Assembly (NCBI GenBank): GCA_015039465.1
Contig: MU130477.1
Span: 143,191-207,190, forward strand
Length of the DNA: 64,000 bases
DNA from: Phlegmacium glaucopus
Taxonomy: Eukaryota > Basidiomycota > Agaricomycetes > Agaricales > Cortinariaceae
Direction of reading: 5' to 3'
Shown here: positions 34,258 to 45,747 of the stretch, piece after piece
Position numbering within the stretch: the first letter of the stretch is position 1
Layout of the letters: every line of letters begins with the position of its first letter
Program-made: the position numbers and the translations under genes
The notes under the pieces: generated by a model
Seen by the model: the letters and a program-made list of their open reading frames with translations, nothing else
Database searches by the model: none
Told to the model about the DNA's origin: nothing

Positions 34258-35509
34258 CTATTATTAGTGGCTCCCATCAAGAGCTGCAGCATTAACAGTC
34301 AATGAAGATCTTTTACCTTCCCTTTTACCAAGACTCGAAATCTAGAACAACACTAGTCAATATATAACTTTAATTGTAGATATTATACTTACCGAGGACA
34401 AATTAGATTGATCCTCTCCGTTGTTGGTTGAAGTTGGGAATCCTGACTGGTGAACGGTTCGCCTTCTCGGTAAATCTGCCCAGCGCCATCCTAGTCCACT
34501 ACTTTAGCATACCGATGACTCCTCTGCTAATATCGAGCTGCGTACTTGAGATATGAGATGAATGGTAATATCCGCCGCATCGTATGATTTTTTCCATTCT
34601 GCATCGAAGAAAAGAGTCGGCATCAGCCCCTTTCGAAGTCCCAATGAGGTGAACTTGAAGAAATGTTCACCTTTTCTCTCTTCTCGTCCAGTGTCTTGGC
34701 TGACTAGCTCTGCGGACCCAATTTCAATATGTTGGGCCTTTCTCCACAGAGCCAATTTCCGATGAAGTTTAAGGACAATTTGATGTGAATGTGACAAGCC
34801 TCTTAAGATGAATAATCACATCGGATACGGGGTTCACGATTTGACGGAACCACTCACAATGGGGGGTTAAATTTTGTGTTCCAAAGCTTCTGCTCGTTAC
34901 TAGGCGCCCATGTAATGTCCTTATGTCCGTTATTGATGAAGAGTTCAATTGAGTTGAGCGGCTTATTAATAATTAGTAGCTGCAATTGCGATTTCTAGTT
35001 GGGAAAGCTTTTGGTGCAATTTGCTGAAATCGAAGTGGAAGAATACGCTACCAGATATCTGAGTACCTCGGAGACTAGCTGTCGAAGAGCCAGAAGCGTT
35101 TGGAGTAGTCATGGTTTGCAGGTGCGTACTAACAATGTTATCGTTATACCCTGTTCTCGCCTGAGGTTCTTTCGAGACTTCACTCCTGTCTGACTGGGAA
35201 ATGAATGAGGGTGTGTCACCTGGCAGCCTCGTTGTCATTGATGAACATTTACAGGTGATGCAGATTCTCAGAATGAGGGCAACTCTAGTCTCGTACCCAT
35301 CCGTTGGTTTCACAGCACCCGGCTCGACGGACCGTCGGGGTTTAAAAACCCACCGCAAGGGTTAGCTGTACAACGTCTGGTGCATTTCGGTCGTACACAC
35401 CTACAGTTAATATAGATCTGTCACGCCTAGCTTAGATAATCACATTTTTTTCGCGCTCTTTGCGCTCGTCGAGTCTCTGGATGACTCCAGGGCAACGAAT
35501 CACGGCCTT
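34258..35509. other. Between the two GTPase genes; one unassigned exon-like frame
   Basis: A minus-strand frame at 34504-34797 (ELVSQDTGREERKGEHFFKF and FFDAEWKKSYDAADITIHLI) looks coding. It could be an upstream exon of the degraded GTPase or an unrelated relic. A frame at 34966-35235 starting MTTPNASGSSTAS may be its N-terminal exon. I cannot assign either. Confidence 0.35.
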
Positions 35510-35835
35510 ATGCCTCCGGAAACTGAAGCTAACCGACACGAGAGGATTCGACAACGGTCTTATCAGCTTCTCGAGCATGCACGCAAAGCAAGAAAGGACT
35601 ACAACTCAACAGAGGCTCGAGCTTCAATGTCCAAGTTATTCCAGGAGAGAAGTAGTCAAACACCATATGGCTGGCAGCTCGACGTCGCAGAGGCAATCCT
35701 CCTTGGACTTGACAGTGCCGTTATTGCAGGGACAGGGCGCGAGAAGACAATCCCGTTTATGTTACCACTGCTTCTTCGCCCAAAGAAGATGGTTATTATT
35801 ATTTCACCATTGAAAGTCCTTCAGCAAGACCAGGT
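35510..35835 (+). pseudogene. RecQ-type DNA helicase fragment
   Basis: The frame gives QTPYGWQLDVAEAILLGLDS, then a Walker A position, then KKMVIIISPLKVLQQDQ, the start of a RecQ-type helicase common in Agaricomycete genomes. The Walker A reads AGTGREKT where AGTGAGKT is expected, so the Gly-Lys-Thr loop has lost a glycine and gained a charge. The match ends after motif Ia; no DEAH box or C-terminal half follows. It is a truncated, probably dead copy. Confidence 0.75.
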
Positions 35836-36435
35836 ATGTAACCAAAAACACTTGTTCTATGATAGCATATGTTACTTGGGAGATTAGATTAAGATGATCA
35901 GAAGATACACCAAAAATGGCCAGGTCACACTTGTGACCAGGGGACTGTAGGTGTTCTCGACCGAAATGCACCAGACGTTGTAGTGAAGCTTTGCAGTGGG
36001 TTTTGAATCTCCGCTGTGATGCCTTTAAAAAAAACAAACTACAATGGATGGGCACGAGACTAGGCAACTCAATGGGCAGACATTCCCACACCGATAGCAC
36101 ACTTAGGCGGAGTCAGAATTTGAAGTAGGCCATTGAAGCGGAGATAATTATTGACACTGACAGTTCTTAGAAATGGGATTGCAACCTTCCTTGCTCCTTT
36201 GCTCTCTGATATCTTGATGACAAAAATGTTTAGCTATTCATTTCCCCATCCACTGGAGTTGGACATGAACATTTGAGCGGGCGCGAAATAAATCCATTTC
36301 TGACTACGTGATGACAGCCTGTGTATTTCTATTACCTGAGTTACTTATGTAACTTAGTAAATTACTCACATATATGATCTGGATCTTAGAAACCCTGAAC
36401 GTGCTGTAACGGCACGCGGTCATTGATTGAGATGG
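35836..36435. other. No gene seen
   Basis: Spacer between the helicase fragment and the GTPase gene; no supported frame. Confidence 0.5.
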
Positions 36436-39400
36436 ATGAATCCTCATTTTCTATCAAACTTACACAGCCCCGCTCTCTTCGAACCACCGCTTGACCTCCA
36501 GCCCACTTCAGATACACATTCGATGCAAAAATTGCAGGAAAAGTTTGGTCGGCTCATAAGTCAGATTCCGCTGCAAAAGCAAGTTGTTCACTTTCCCAGA
36601 ACTATCCTATTAGGTTCAAATCGACAACCACCTGCTGCAAGCCAGACTCAGGATGCGTTTGGACAGTTTCATACTTCGACAGGTCGGATTGCTTTCCAGT
36701 AGTATATTCATAATTCAGTTGTCTTGTAGGTCATCAATCTGAATCAACATCAACTGCCTTGCCCGATGATAATCCATCCAAGGAAATTCGAGAGATGGCC
36801 CCTCGCTTTCGCGTTCTCGTCATAGGCCGATCAAATGCAGGCAAGACTACTATCCTTCAAAAGGTCTGCAACACCGCAAAGCAACCAGAGATATTCAATA
36901 CTGATGGGAAGAAGGTATGCAATCACACTGAAAAAGTGGATCTAGAGGTAATGATGTTGATGAAATATGGATCATCAGATTAAAAACTCGATACTCAAGC
37001 CTTCTGTGGATGTATGTATGCCATCGTGCTTCGCATTGAGGATAGACTTATATTATCTCAGCGCGGGATGCACAACATTGAGAATGAGCTGATATTTAAG
37101 AGCAACAATCGATTTGTTTTCCACGATTCCTGTGGTTTTGAGGCAGGAACTGTCGATGAACTTGATGAAGTGAAACAGTTCATAACAGAGAGATTGAAGA
37201 TGCTCGATCTAAGTGAACAATTACATGTCATATGGTGGGTTATTGTCAATTTGGAGTTTCGTCCAATCTATTTCTTGCCTCTATAGGTACTGTATCCCGA
37301 TGGATGACGAAAGGCCATTCACAACAGCAGAGCGGAGTTTCTTTGCAGAGTGCGGTACAGGGAGTGGTGAGCATTAGATTGTTGCGTGTTCGTGGAAATC
37401 ATCATCTGAAAGACATTTTTTGCAGTTCCAGTAGTCGCGATATTCACTAAATTTGATGCTTTAGAAGATATAGCATACGGCAAGCTGACAAAGGAGGGTA
37501 TCCCTGCCAAGGATGCAGTCAAACAGACAGCTGATCGTGCGGTGGCCGACTTCGAAAAGGAATATTTACCTATCTTTCAGGAGCTGGATTTTCCTCCAAA
37601 AGGTCATGTATATTTGCGAGGTAATGCTAGCATTCTGTTGCCTATATTTATGGCAACAGAAGTTAATAGTCAAGTTCTAGATATGAACACACCGGGAGCA
37701 GATTGTTGTCGACTGGTGGACACTGTAGCAGCAGTACTAAACAACACTAATTTGAAGCAGTTGTTTGTATCTACACAGCGAAACAATCTAGAGCTATGCA
37801 TCAAGTATGCAGTGGAGAGGTGATGTTATTTGACTGAATTTATTCCACATGTCATGCACTCAACAAATAATTCCCTAGTGAATTGATCCCCAAAATTTTT
37901 AAGACTGGACATCAGGAGCAACCAATTGCTCTTATACCTACTGTATTCCAGACAGACATGGCAGTGTGGTTTCCACATTGTGTGGTGAATACTGTTCCTT
38001 AATTGTCATGAACAGAATACTAACATCAGCAACACAGAGTAGCTATTAAGAACTATTGTATAAAATATCATCATTAACTGTAATATTTGCAGTGGGTAAG
38101 CATCTAATTTATATCCCACCCATCCAGGATTTTGTGTCTTAGGACACACTCCCCACTGATCACAAGTTTGCTTTCTCTGGTGCCTCAACAGCAAGTAAGT
38201 CATTGATTCCTGTCCTGGAACATTCTGTCCACTCATCATGAGTTTGCATTCTCTGGTGCCTCAACAGCATGTAAGTCATTGATTCCTGTCCTGGAACATT
38301 CTGTCCACTCATCATGAGTTTGCATTCTCTGGTGCCTCAACAGTATGTAAGTCATTGATTCCTGTCCTGGAACATTCTGTCCACTCATCATGAGTTTGCA
38401 TTCTCTGGTGCCTCAACAGTCTGTAAGTCATTGATTCCTGTCCTGGAACATTCTGTCCACTCATCATGAGTTTGCATTCTCTGGTGCCTCAACAGTATGT
38501 AAGTCATTGATTCCTGTCCTGGAATATTCTGTCCACTCATCATGAGTTTTCTTTCTTTGATGCCTCAACAGCAGGTAAGTCAGTCCTGGAACATTCTGTC
38601 CACTCACTATGAGTTTGCATTCTCTTGTGCCTCAACAGCATGTAAGTCATTGATTTGTGTCCTGGAACACCCCATCCACTCATCATGAGTTTGCATTCTC
38701 TGGTGCCTCAACAGTATGTAAATCATTGATTCCTGTCCTGGCATATTCTGTCCACTCATCATGAGTTTGCTTTCTTTGATGCCTCAACAGCAAGTAAGTC
38801 ACTGATTCCTGTCCTGGAACATTCTGTCCACTCACTATGAGTTTGCATGCTCTGGTGCCTCAACAGGAAGTAAGTGATTGATTCCTGTCCTGGATCATTT
38901 TGTCCACTCATCATGAGTTTGCATTCTCTGGTGCCTTAACAGAAAGTAAGTCACTGATTTCTGTCCTGGAACATTCAGTCCACTCATCATGAGTTTGCTT
39001 TCTTTGATGCTTCAACAGCATGTAAGTCATTGACTCCTGTCCTGGAACATTCTGTCTACTCATCATGAGTTTGCCTTCTCTGGTGCCTCAACAGTCTGTA
39101 AGTCATTGATTCCTGTCCTGAAACATTCTGTCCACTCATTATGAGTTTGCATTCTCTGGTGCCTCAACAGTTAGTAAGTCATTGATTCCTGTCCTGGAAC
39201 ATTCTGTCCACTCATCATGAGTTTGCATTCTCTGGTGCCTCAACAGTATGTAAGTCATTGATTCCTGTCCTGGAACATTCTGTCCACTAATCATGAGTTT
39301 GATGCCTCAACAGCAAGTAAGTCACTGATTCCTGTCCTGGAACATTCTGTCCGCTCACTATGAGTTTGCATTCTCTGGTGCCTCAACAGAAAGTAAGTCA

Positions 39401-41341
39401 TTGATTCTTGTCATTGATTCTTGTCATGGAACATTCTGTCCACTCATCATGAGTTTGCATTCTCTGGTGCCTCAACAGTATGTAAGTCATTGATTCCTGT
39501 CCTGGAATATTCTGTCCACTCATGAGTTTGCTTTCTTTGATGCCTCAACAGCAAGTAAGTCACTGATTCCTGTGCTGGAACATTCTGTCCACTCACCATG
39601 AGTTTGCATGTGCCTCAACAGAAAGTAAGTCATTGATTCCTGTCCTGGAACATTCTGTCCACTCATCATGAGTTTGCATTCTCTGGTGCCTCAACAGCAT
39701 GTAAGTCATTGATTCCTGTCCTGGAACATTCTGTCCACTCATCATGAGTTTGCTTTCTCTGGTGCCTCAACAGTATGTAAGTCATTGATTCCTGTCCTGG
39801 AACATTCTGTCCACTCACCATGAGTTTGCATTCTCTGGTGACTCAATAGAAAGTAAGTCATTGATTCCTGTCCTGGAACATTCTGTCCACTCATCATGAG
39901 TTTGCTTTCTCTGGCACCTCAACAGATGTAAGTCCTGTCCTGGAACATTCTGTCCACTCACTATGAGTTTGCATTCTCTGGTGCCTCAACAGCATGTAAG
40001 TCATTGATTCCTGTCCTGCAACATTCTGTCCACTCATCATGAGTTTGCATTCTCTGGTGCTTCAACAGTATGTAAGTCATTGATTCCTGTCTTGGAACAT
40101 TCTGTCCACTCAATATGAGTTTGCATTCTCTGGTGCCTCAACAGTTTGTAAGTCATTGATTCTTGTCCTGGAACATTCTGTCCACTCATTATGAGTTTGC
40201 ATTCTCTGGTGCCTCAACAGTTAGTAAGTCATTGATTCCTGTCCTGGAACATTCTGTCCACTCATCATGAGTTTGCATTCTCTGGTGCCTCAACAGCAAG
40301 TAAGTCATTGATTCCTGTCCTGGAACATTCTGTCCACTCATCATGAGTTTGCATTCTCTGGTGCCTCAACAGCAAGTAAGCCATTGATTCCTGTCCTGGA
40401 ACATTCTGTCCACTCATCATGAGTTTGCATTCTCTGGTGCCCCAACAGCAAGTAAGTCATTGATTCTTTTCTTGGGTTATTATGATTTGAAATTTCCAAC
40501 TTTTCTTTTTAGATTGTAATTATTTCAGTTTTACTTGTTCACCATTCTCAATGTTTAACTTTATTGGATATGATAAACCAGGCATGTTTATTATGTGTTT
40601 ATTGTTTTTTTTTGCATTTATTCATATATTCTTCACCAGGATGTGAGTGCAATGACTATCTGTCTCAAAGGAGAATTGTTGGTATGTACTTTTGCAATCT
40701 CCTCAAAAATGTTACATCCCTGAAATTCTTTTTCTACAGTTTTATGGCCAAATTCCTGTGTCTATCTAGTTAGGCTATTTGAACCAACTGGACATCCAAT
40801 TCTTATTGGTGAGTGTTCTTAATCATGGCTGATTTTTGCAGTCTCTGAATATTACTTAATCTTAGATTGGTTCTCCTTCTGCAAAGCAACAAATTGCTGG
40901 GTTTGGTATTGGTCTGTCATTATCCATGATTTCTATTTTATTCTATTTTCATTCCATATAGCATTTGCTATCATTCTGGAGTATTCATTTCATTTGTGGG
41001 ACCCAGCACCATCATCCAGTATCAAGTACTTGATCTCTGCAGTCAATGTTTACAAGTCATCTGGAAAGCATGTAACTGTCACTGCAGCTGTAGAGAAAAT
41101 TTTTGAAGAAGAGAAAGAGCTCTTATTTGGGGAAGTTGCAGATATTGAGAATTCTGCCAAGTCCACTTTTGCTCAGAAGCTCATACAGATTGCTGTGGAG
41201 AATGGTGTATGTTTGTTCCACTCTGCATTGGCAAATTTGATCTGTCTGACCTGTACTTCTCCAGCTTCATCTCAAATAGAAAGAGCACAAGGGAAATATA
41301 TGGGATATTCACTGTGGTGTGGGAGAGCAATATTGGATTGA
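36436..41341 (+). CDS. GTPase (G-domain protein) with a repeat array between exons
   Basis: Supported exons are 36436-36682, 36730-36947, 37062-37234, 37287-37366 and 37425-37822. After the repeat array come 40771-40808 and 40962 to about 41215. Junction phases agree for all those before the array and for the last pair. G1 is GRSNAGKT, G3 is FHDSCGFEAG, and G4 is IFTKFDA, with WYCIPMDDERPF between them. These bind and hydrolyse GTP. The C-terminal exons give EPTGHPILI, LEYSFHLWDPAP and an acidic helical end (VEKIFEEEKELL). How exon 37822 is joined to 40771 across the array is unknown; the first donor there is GTGATG. The gene may be alive if the array is removed by splicing. Confidence 0.65.
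38086..40513 (+). repeat. 76-bp tandem array of intron-like units with 3-nt spacers
   Basis: About 31 imperfect copies of a 76-base unit. Each unit starts GTAAGT and ends CAACAG 73 bases later, the size and ends of a fungal intron. It is followed by three bases and the next GTAAGT. By hand I count 30 of 31 spacers as exactly three bases. The spacers vary (CAA, CAT, TAT, TCT, CAG, GAA, AAA, TTA, TTT), while the splice-like bases beside them hardly vary. A diverged first unit (TTTGCAG, TGG, GTAAGC at 38086-38101) precedes the array. The last unit ends in a T-rich tract and TTTTTAG at 40513. It lies between GTPase exons. Confidence 0.9.
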
Positions 41342-42098
41342 TTTTGATTGATTGGGGTTTTATCCATCCTTTGTAACGCAGTTATCAGAATTTGGAAGCA
41401 ATTTGGAAGTTTGTACTTCTACTGCTAGAAAGACTGGGATATTCATGAAAGTAATACCTGTTCTCATTGTAAGGGTAGTATATTATATTCCAAAGACCTA
41501 AGAAACCATGTTTTTTGATGAAATGAGCACAAAAAGCCATACTGTACACAAGACCCATTAAATACTGTCCTTTGGTCCCATCTTCACTGGGGTTGTCTAA
41601 TAAGATTGAAACTGGCAAAGCATATAGAAATATTAGAAGCATAACTATTTCCCAAACCCAAATGAGATATACTCAAAGCTGAGATTAATTAAAACATGGA
41701 CTTAGCTTGTTGTGAACAGGATACATGAACAAGTGTATATTAGAGCCTCATTAAAAATGTATGTTGAACCATTCATGGTATTGCTTATCTTTATAAATTT
41801 TGTTTGAGTGGGAAAGATATATATTATAATTAAAGGGGACACACAACAAACAAATCTATGAGAGTCAACACTTCATCAAACTCCAGTAACAACTAGGGGA
41901 CAGGAACATTATCACCCCTCACATCAGTCAATTATAAATGTTCCATGACTAAAAAAATCAATACCAGTTTTAAAAAAAGACATTCGGGACTATGAAATGA
42001 CAAAGTCACATACCTTCCTCCATTGTAGTCCCTTGTGTTCTGCGGTAGGTCCAGTGATTCAGAAAACAACCCCTTTGAACCACTGGAAGGTAAAGACA
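41342..42098. other. No gene seen
   Basis: AT-rich spacer downstream of the GTPase gene. A minus-strand frame at 41385-41642 has no recognisable features. Confidence 0.45.
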
Positions 42099-42103
42099 AT
42101 GAT

Positions 42104-43107
42104 TGTTAAGGCAACTGCGACACCAACTTAGTCAAGCTAGCAGGGAATCTTAAATTAATATATTATAAACATGACTATGTGACTAACTGTTAAGTTTAAA
42201 ACAAGGAAGTCACGTCGGAGTTACTCCGGAACAGACGGAACGGAACCAGAACAGTAAGTGGAAAGGACGTTGGCCTCAGCGTGTGTGCTGTGCCGCCCAG
42301 CTCCTAAGGTGTCCTGATTTTGGAATGGAAGAAGAAGTAATAAGACGGAAGACCTCAGTGACTTAGAGGACGAACAAGAGGAGGGAACAAAGTTGATATT
42401 CAAACTAAGGGAAAACATACAAGTTTCGAGTACTTAAATAAATAAAGGAATAGCAACCGAAATATAAAAGATAAATATAAGTGCTGTGTTCTGCTCCCGG
42501 GAAGGTCCTGCATTCTTGGGTGAATAATCCATGGCAGGTATGCTGACTGATGGTGGGAAGGATGATGACAAAGAATAGTGGTAGTGGCGAAGAAGTGGTA
42601 ACGGGTTTGGAGTATAGACGGAGGAACCGGAATGACACGGAAAAGTCTCGGAGTTGAACATAGGAAGAGTAGTTCAGGATATAAGGGAAGGCACTGTACG
42701 GAGTATGGACTACCGGAAACAGCTCTGACGGAGCCAGACCGGAGTAACGTATAACGGAATGTAACACTAACTCACCTAGCAGGGGATCCTAAAAGGAAAA
42801 GATAGGGATCCCTGCTAGGGTGAGGAGGTATTTAAGTACAGATATGGACATAATGGACATATGAAAATAAATAAATAAATGGTACGAGAATAAAATAATA
42901 AAATAACATACTAAGTTTGGTTCGGGTTGGGCCCAATTGGGAGTGGGAGGAGTTGGGGCCGATTAGGTTCAGGTAGGGAATGAGGTTTGTTGATGAGGAG
43001 GAATATATGTATTTGGGAGTTGAGTTGGGAGTGGGTTTGGGACTGAGATTGGGTTTGGGCCTGATCAGGAGTTGGGAGTTGGGCTTGAAATTGGGTGTCC
43101 CCTAACA
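42104..43107 (+). mobile_element. Solo LTR K1, split by solo LTR C1
   Basis: The ends are TGTTAAGGCAACTGC and GGGTGTCCCCTAACA. A 5-bp duplication ATGAT flanks it (42099-42103, 43108-43112). Element C1 (42188-42766) is nested inside. Related copies lie at 43229-43701 and, inverted, at 44673-45064. Confidence 0.88.
42188..42766 (-). mobile_element. Solo LTR C1 (579 bp)
   Basis: The ends are TGTTAAGTTTAAAAC and GGAATGTAACA, and a perfect 5-bp duplication CTAAC flanks it (42183-42187, 42767-42771). A second copy, C2, is at 55113-57110. C1 has the undisturbed sequence GACCGGAGTAACG where C2 carries element B4, so it shows the empty site. Confidence 0.9.
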
Positions 43108-43228
43108 ATGATGGATGCCAGCACACTGAATACTATATTCTTTGTTTTCTTTGTATATTGCTTTGAAGAAAATATGAAATGATCCAGGACATGTGACAGC
43201 ATCAGACGGAGAGTAAAGTGTTGGTAGC

Positions 43229-43701
43229 TGTTAGGGCAACTGCAGTACTGACTTAGTCAGACTAGCAGGGGATCCAAAGTTAATAATATTATAAGTAAAC
43301 ATGTTACACTGACTCACCTAGCAGGGGATCCAAAGAGGAAAGGATAAGGATCCCTGCTAGGATGGTGGGGTATTTAAGTACTAATATGGACATAGCGGAG
43401 ATATGTAAATAAATAAAGAAATGGTATGATAATAAAGATAATAAAAATGGTGTCATGTAAAGATAAAATAAAATAATAAAATAAGAAGTTGAATCAGGAT
43501 CAGGAGTTGGTTTGGGACTGATTGAGATTTGGGAGTTGAATCAGTCAGTTTGGGTTTGGGTCAGTTTTGTTGGTGAGGTGGAATGTACCAAGCCACAGTC
43601 AGGTGTAGATTCAGGAGTTGAATTGGGAGTTGGTTGGGGATTGGGACTGAGGCAGGGTTCAGGAGTGGGTAGTTCGGTTGAAAATTGGGTGTCCCCTAAC
43701 A
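43229..43701 (+). mobile_element. Solo LTR K2 (473 bp)
   Basis: It starts TGTTAGGGCAACTGC and ends GTGTCCCCTAACA; GTAGC flanks both sides (43224-43228, 43702-43706). Confidence 0.92.
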
Positions 43702-43712
43702 GTAGCTGGAAA

Positions 43713-44590
43713 AAGCAGAAAAATGTCAGGGTTGTATCATGAAAAATAGACAAGAACAAACATACATAGTGGTGAAGATATGTTATGCGTCCCATGATCA
43801 AGAAAGGCACTGATAAAGATAATGAGATTTGACAGTGCACATTTGCATCTGAAACTCACCAAAGTGGAACACCCACCAATAGAATGGTATTTTCCCATTC
43901 ACCTTACAAAGTTTCATCAATAACCAACCATGCTCTGAGTTCAAAGATCACTACTCACAAGTATCCATATCAATATACTTCCCCTGATATCTTAGAAGGT
44001 ATATCCCCAAAGTAGCAAAAGCAACAAGTAGACTAAGGGTACTAGCCCACTGGACGACTGGCGCTCCCATTAGGTAGTACCTGATTTGAGTGTTGCCTCA
44101 ACCACACATCCTCAAACTGAGATGGAGGAAAGGCCAGTCAAAAGGTTTGGATGTGAGGATATCTTCTTTGTCAGGATTGTGGATGAGAGCATTGTTGGAT
44201 GTCATCATCACCACATTGAGGTGCCAGAAGTCATGCAAGAAAGGTTTTATTCTAAGTGAATGTGAGAAACAAGTGTGATCATAGAATTTGGTCTATGTGG
44301 AGATAAGGATTGTGATGTGACCAGCTTCTCTGCTTCATGGCTGCAACCTTCAACATTGGACTGGATTTCCCTGCTCATCATCTGAGCAGCTCATTCTTTT
44401 TATATACAGCCAGTCTTAGGAGGATTTACAGAGAAATAAATCAAACAATGCTAAGAATCACTTTCTCTCTCCCTGTTTTCATTTGACATCAAATTTAACA
44501 AATTTCATCCCTCTGCCAGTGTCCTGCCCATTACCTCCTATCTGTTTCACCTACTTGTTGCATTGCCCTTGCCTACTTGTTGCATCCCCA
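43713..44590. other. No gene seen
   Basis: Spacer between solo LTRs; short frames only. Confidence 0.45.
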
Positions 44591-44672
44591 ACTCTTTTGC
44601 CCCATTCATGCTACAGAGTCCCCCCCCCCTTTTGCCCCATGCATGCCACAGAGTCCTCTTTTTTCCCCATGC

Positions 44673-45064
44673 TGTTAGGGGACACCCAATTTCAAACCAA
44701 ACCTCAACCTCAGGACTATACATTCCACCTTTCTGATGCACTCCATCCTTCTGTCCAACTCCGACTCTGTCACTTGTTTACTCTGCGACTCTGTAACTCT
44801 GACCAACTTCGACCCTCTGGTTAGACTCCATCTTTCATTTTTTATTTCTCACATCACATTAATTATTATCATATCATTCCTTTATTTATTTTATATCTCC
44901 ATTATGTCCATATTAGTACTTAAATACCCCTTAGCCTAGCAGGGATCCCCATCCCTCTTTGGATCCCCTGCAAGGTGAGTCACTTGTAGATATCTTTTCT
45001 AAAATATTATTAACTTTGGATCCCCTGCTAGTCTGACTAAGTCAGCACTGCAGTTGCCCTAACA
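44673..45064 (-). mobile_element. Solo LTR K3 (392 bp)
   Basis: An inverted copy of the K family: TGTTAGGGGACACCC at the left and GTTGCCCTAACA at the right, with the 5-bp duplication CATGC (44668-44672, 45065-45069). Confidence 0.92.
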
Positions 45065-45097
45065 CATGCATGCTACAGAGCCCCCTCTTTTTGCCTC

Positions 45098-45422
45098 TGT
45101 TAGAGGATGTGTAACCCAGGAATCAAGTTTAATACAAAGGTGGTTATCTTTGATAACCACCTTACACCTATATACTACAAGCATGGGAGCTAATTCAACT
45201 ATATGCGGCTAGGACATAATAGAAGGTAGGGCAAGGTAAACCAGATATAAACATGACATCCGTTACAATGTCATTGGCAAAGGGACTACTACTACAACAA
45301 TAAGGGGATGCACACAAGGAGTAGGGTGAAGGGATGTGGTATAGGATACAATTGTAGAGTAAGTGAAAGTAAATACATACTAAGCATTCATAGAGGTGGA
45401 TACAATAAGGTATCCCCTAACA
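45098..45422. mobile_element. LTR-like element L (325 bp)
   Basis: The ends are TGTTAGAGG and CCCCTAACA, similar to family K but with a different interior. It is flanked by GCCTC and GCCCC, a 5-bp duplication with one mismatch. The interior has a short hairpin GGTGGTTATC / GATAACCACC near 45143-45167. Confidence 0.7.
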
Positions 45423-45510
45423 GCCCCATTCATGCTACAGAGCCCCCTCTTTTTGCCCCATGCATGCCACAGAGTCCCCTCTTATTGCCCCTGCATGCCT
45501 GTTGATTGGC

Positions 45511-45743
45511 TCAGCTGAGTTGTTTCTTTTTTCTGCCCATCTCCTAAATTATAGGTATTTAACATCAGCAAAATTGGGGATTTCCCATAGTTTGTCATAG
45601 TTATGTCACACCAAATTATAGTAGCCTATAGTCACATCACATAAAATTATAGTATCTTATAGTATCCTACAGTCATGTCACCATAACTATAGTGAGTTAT
45701 AGTGTCTATAGTATTCATGTTGCGCACACCAGTGCTGTCTAGC
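45511..45743. repeat. Degenerate TATAGTxTCCTATAGTCA repeats
   Basis: The motif ATAGT with CCTATAGTCA or a close variant recurs about six times between 45590 and 45710. No gene is seen. Confidence 0.55.
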
Positions 45744-45747
45744 ACGG

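Larger units (their letters stand above)
44590..45510 (+). repeat. About 36-bp minisatellite interrupted by two solo LTRs
   Basis: Units resembling TTGCCCCATGCATGCCACAG plus AGTCCCCTC recur at about 44600-44672, 45065-45097 and 45423-45505. Solo LTRs K3 and L sit between the blocks. Confidence 0.75.

Noticed and set aside
38086..40513. CRISPR-like array
   Set aside because: The units are contiguous 76-bp repeats with three-base spacers, no unique spacers of 25-40 bp and no cas genes, and the genome is eukaryotic.
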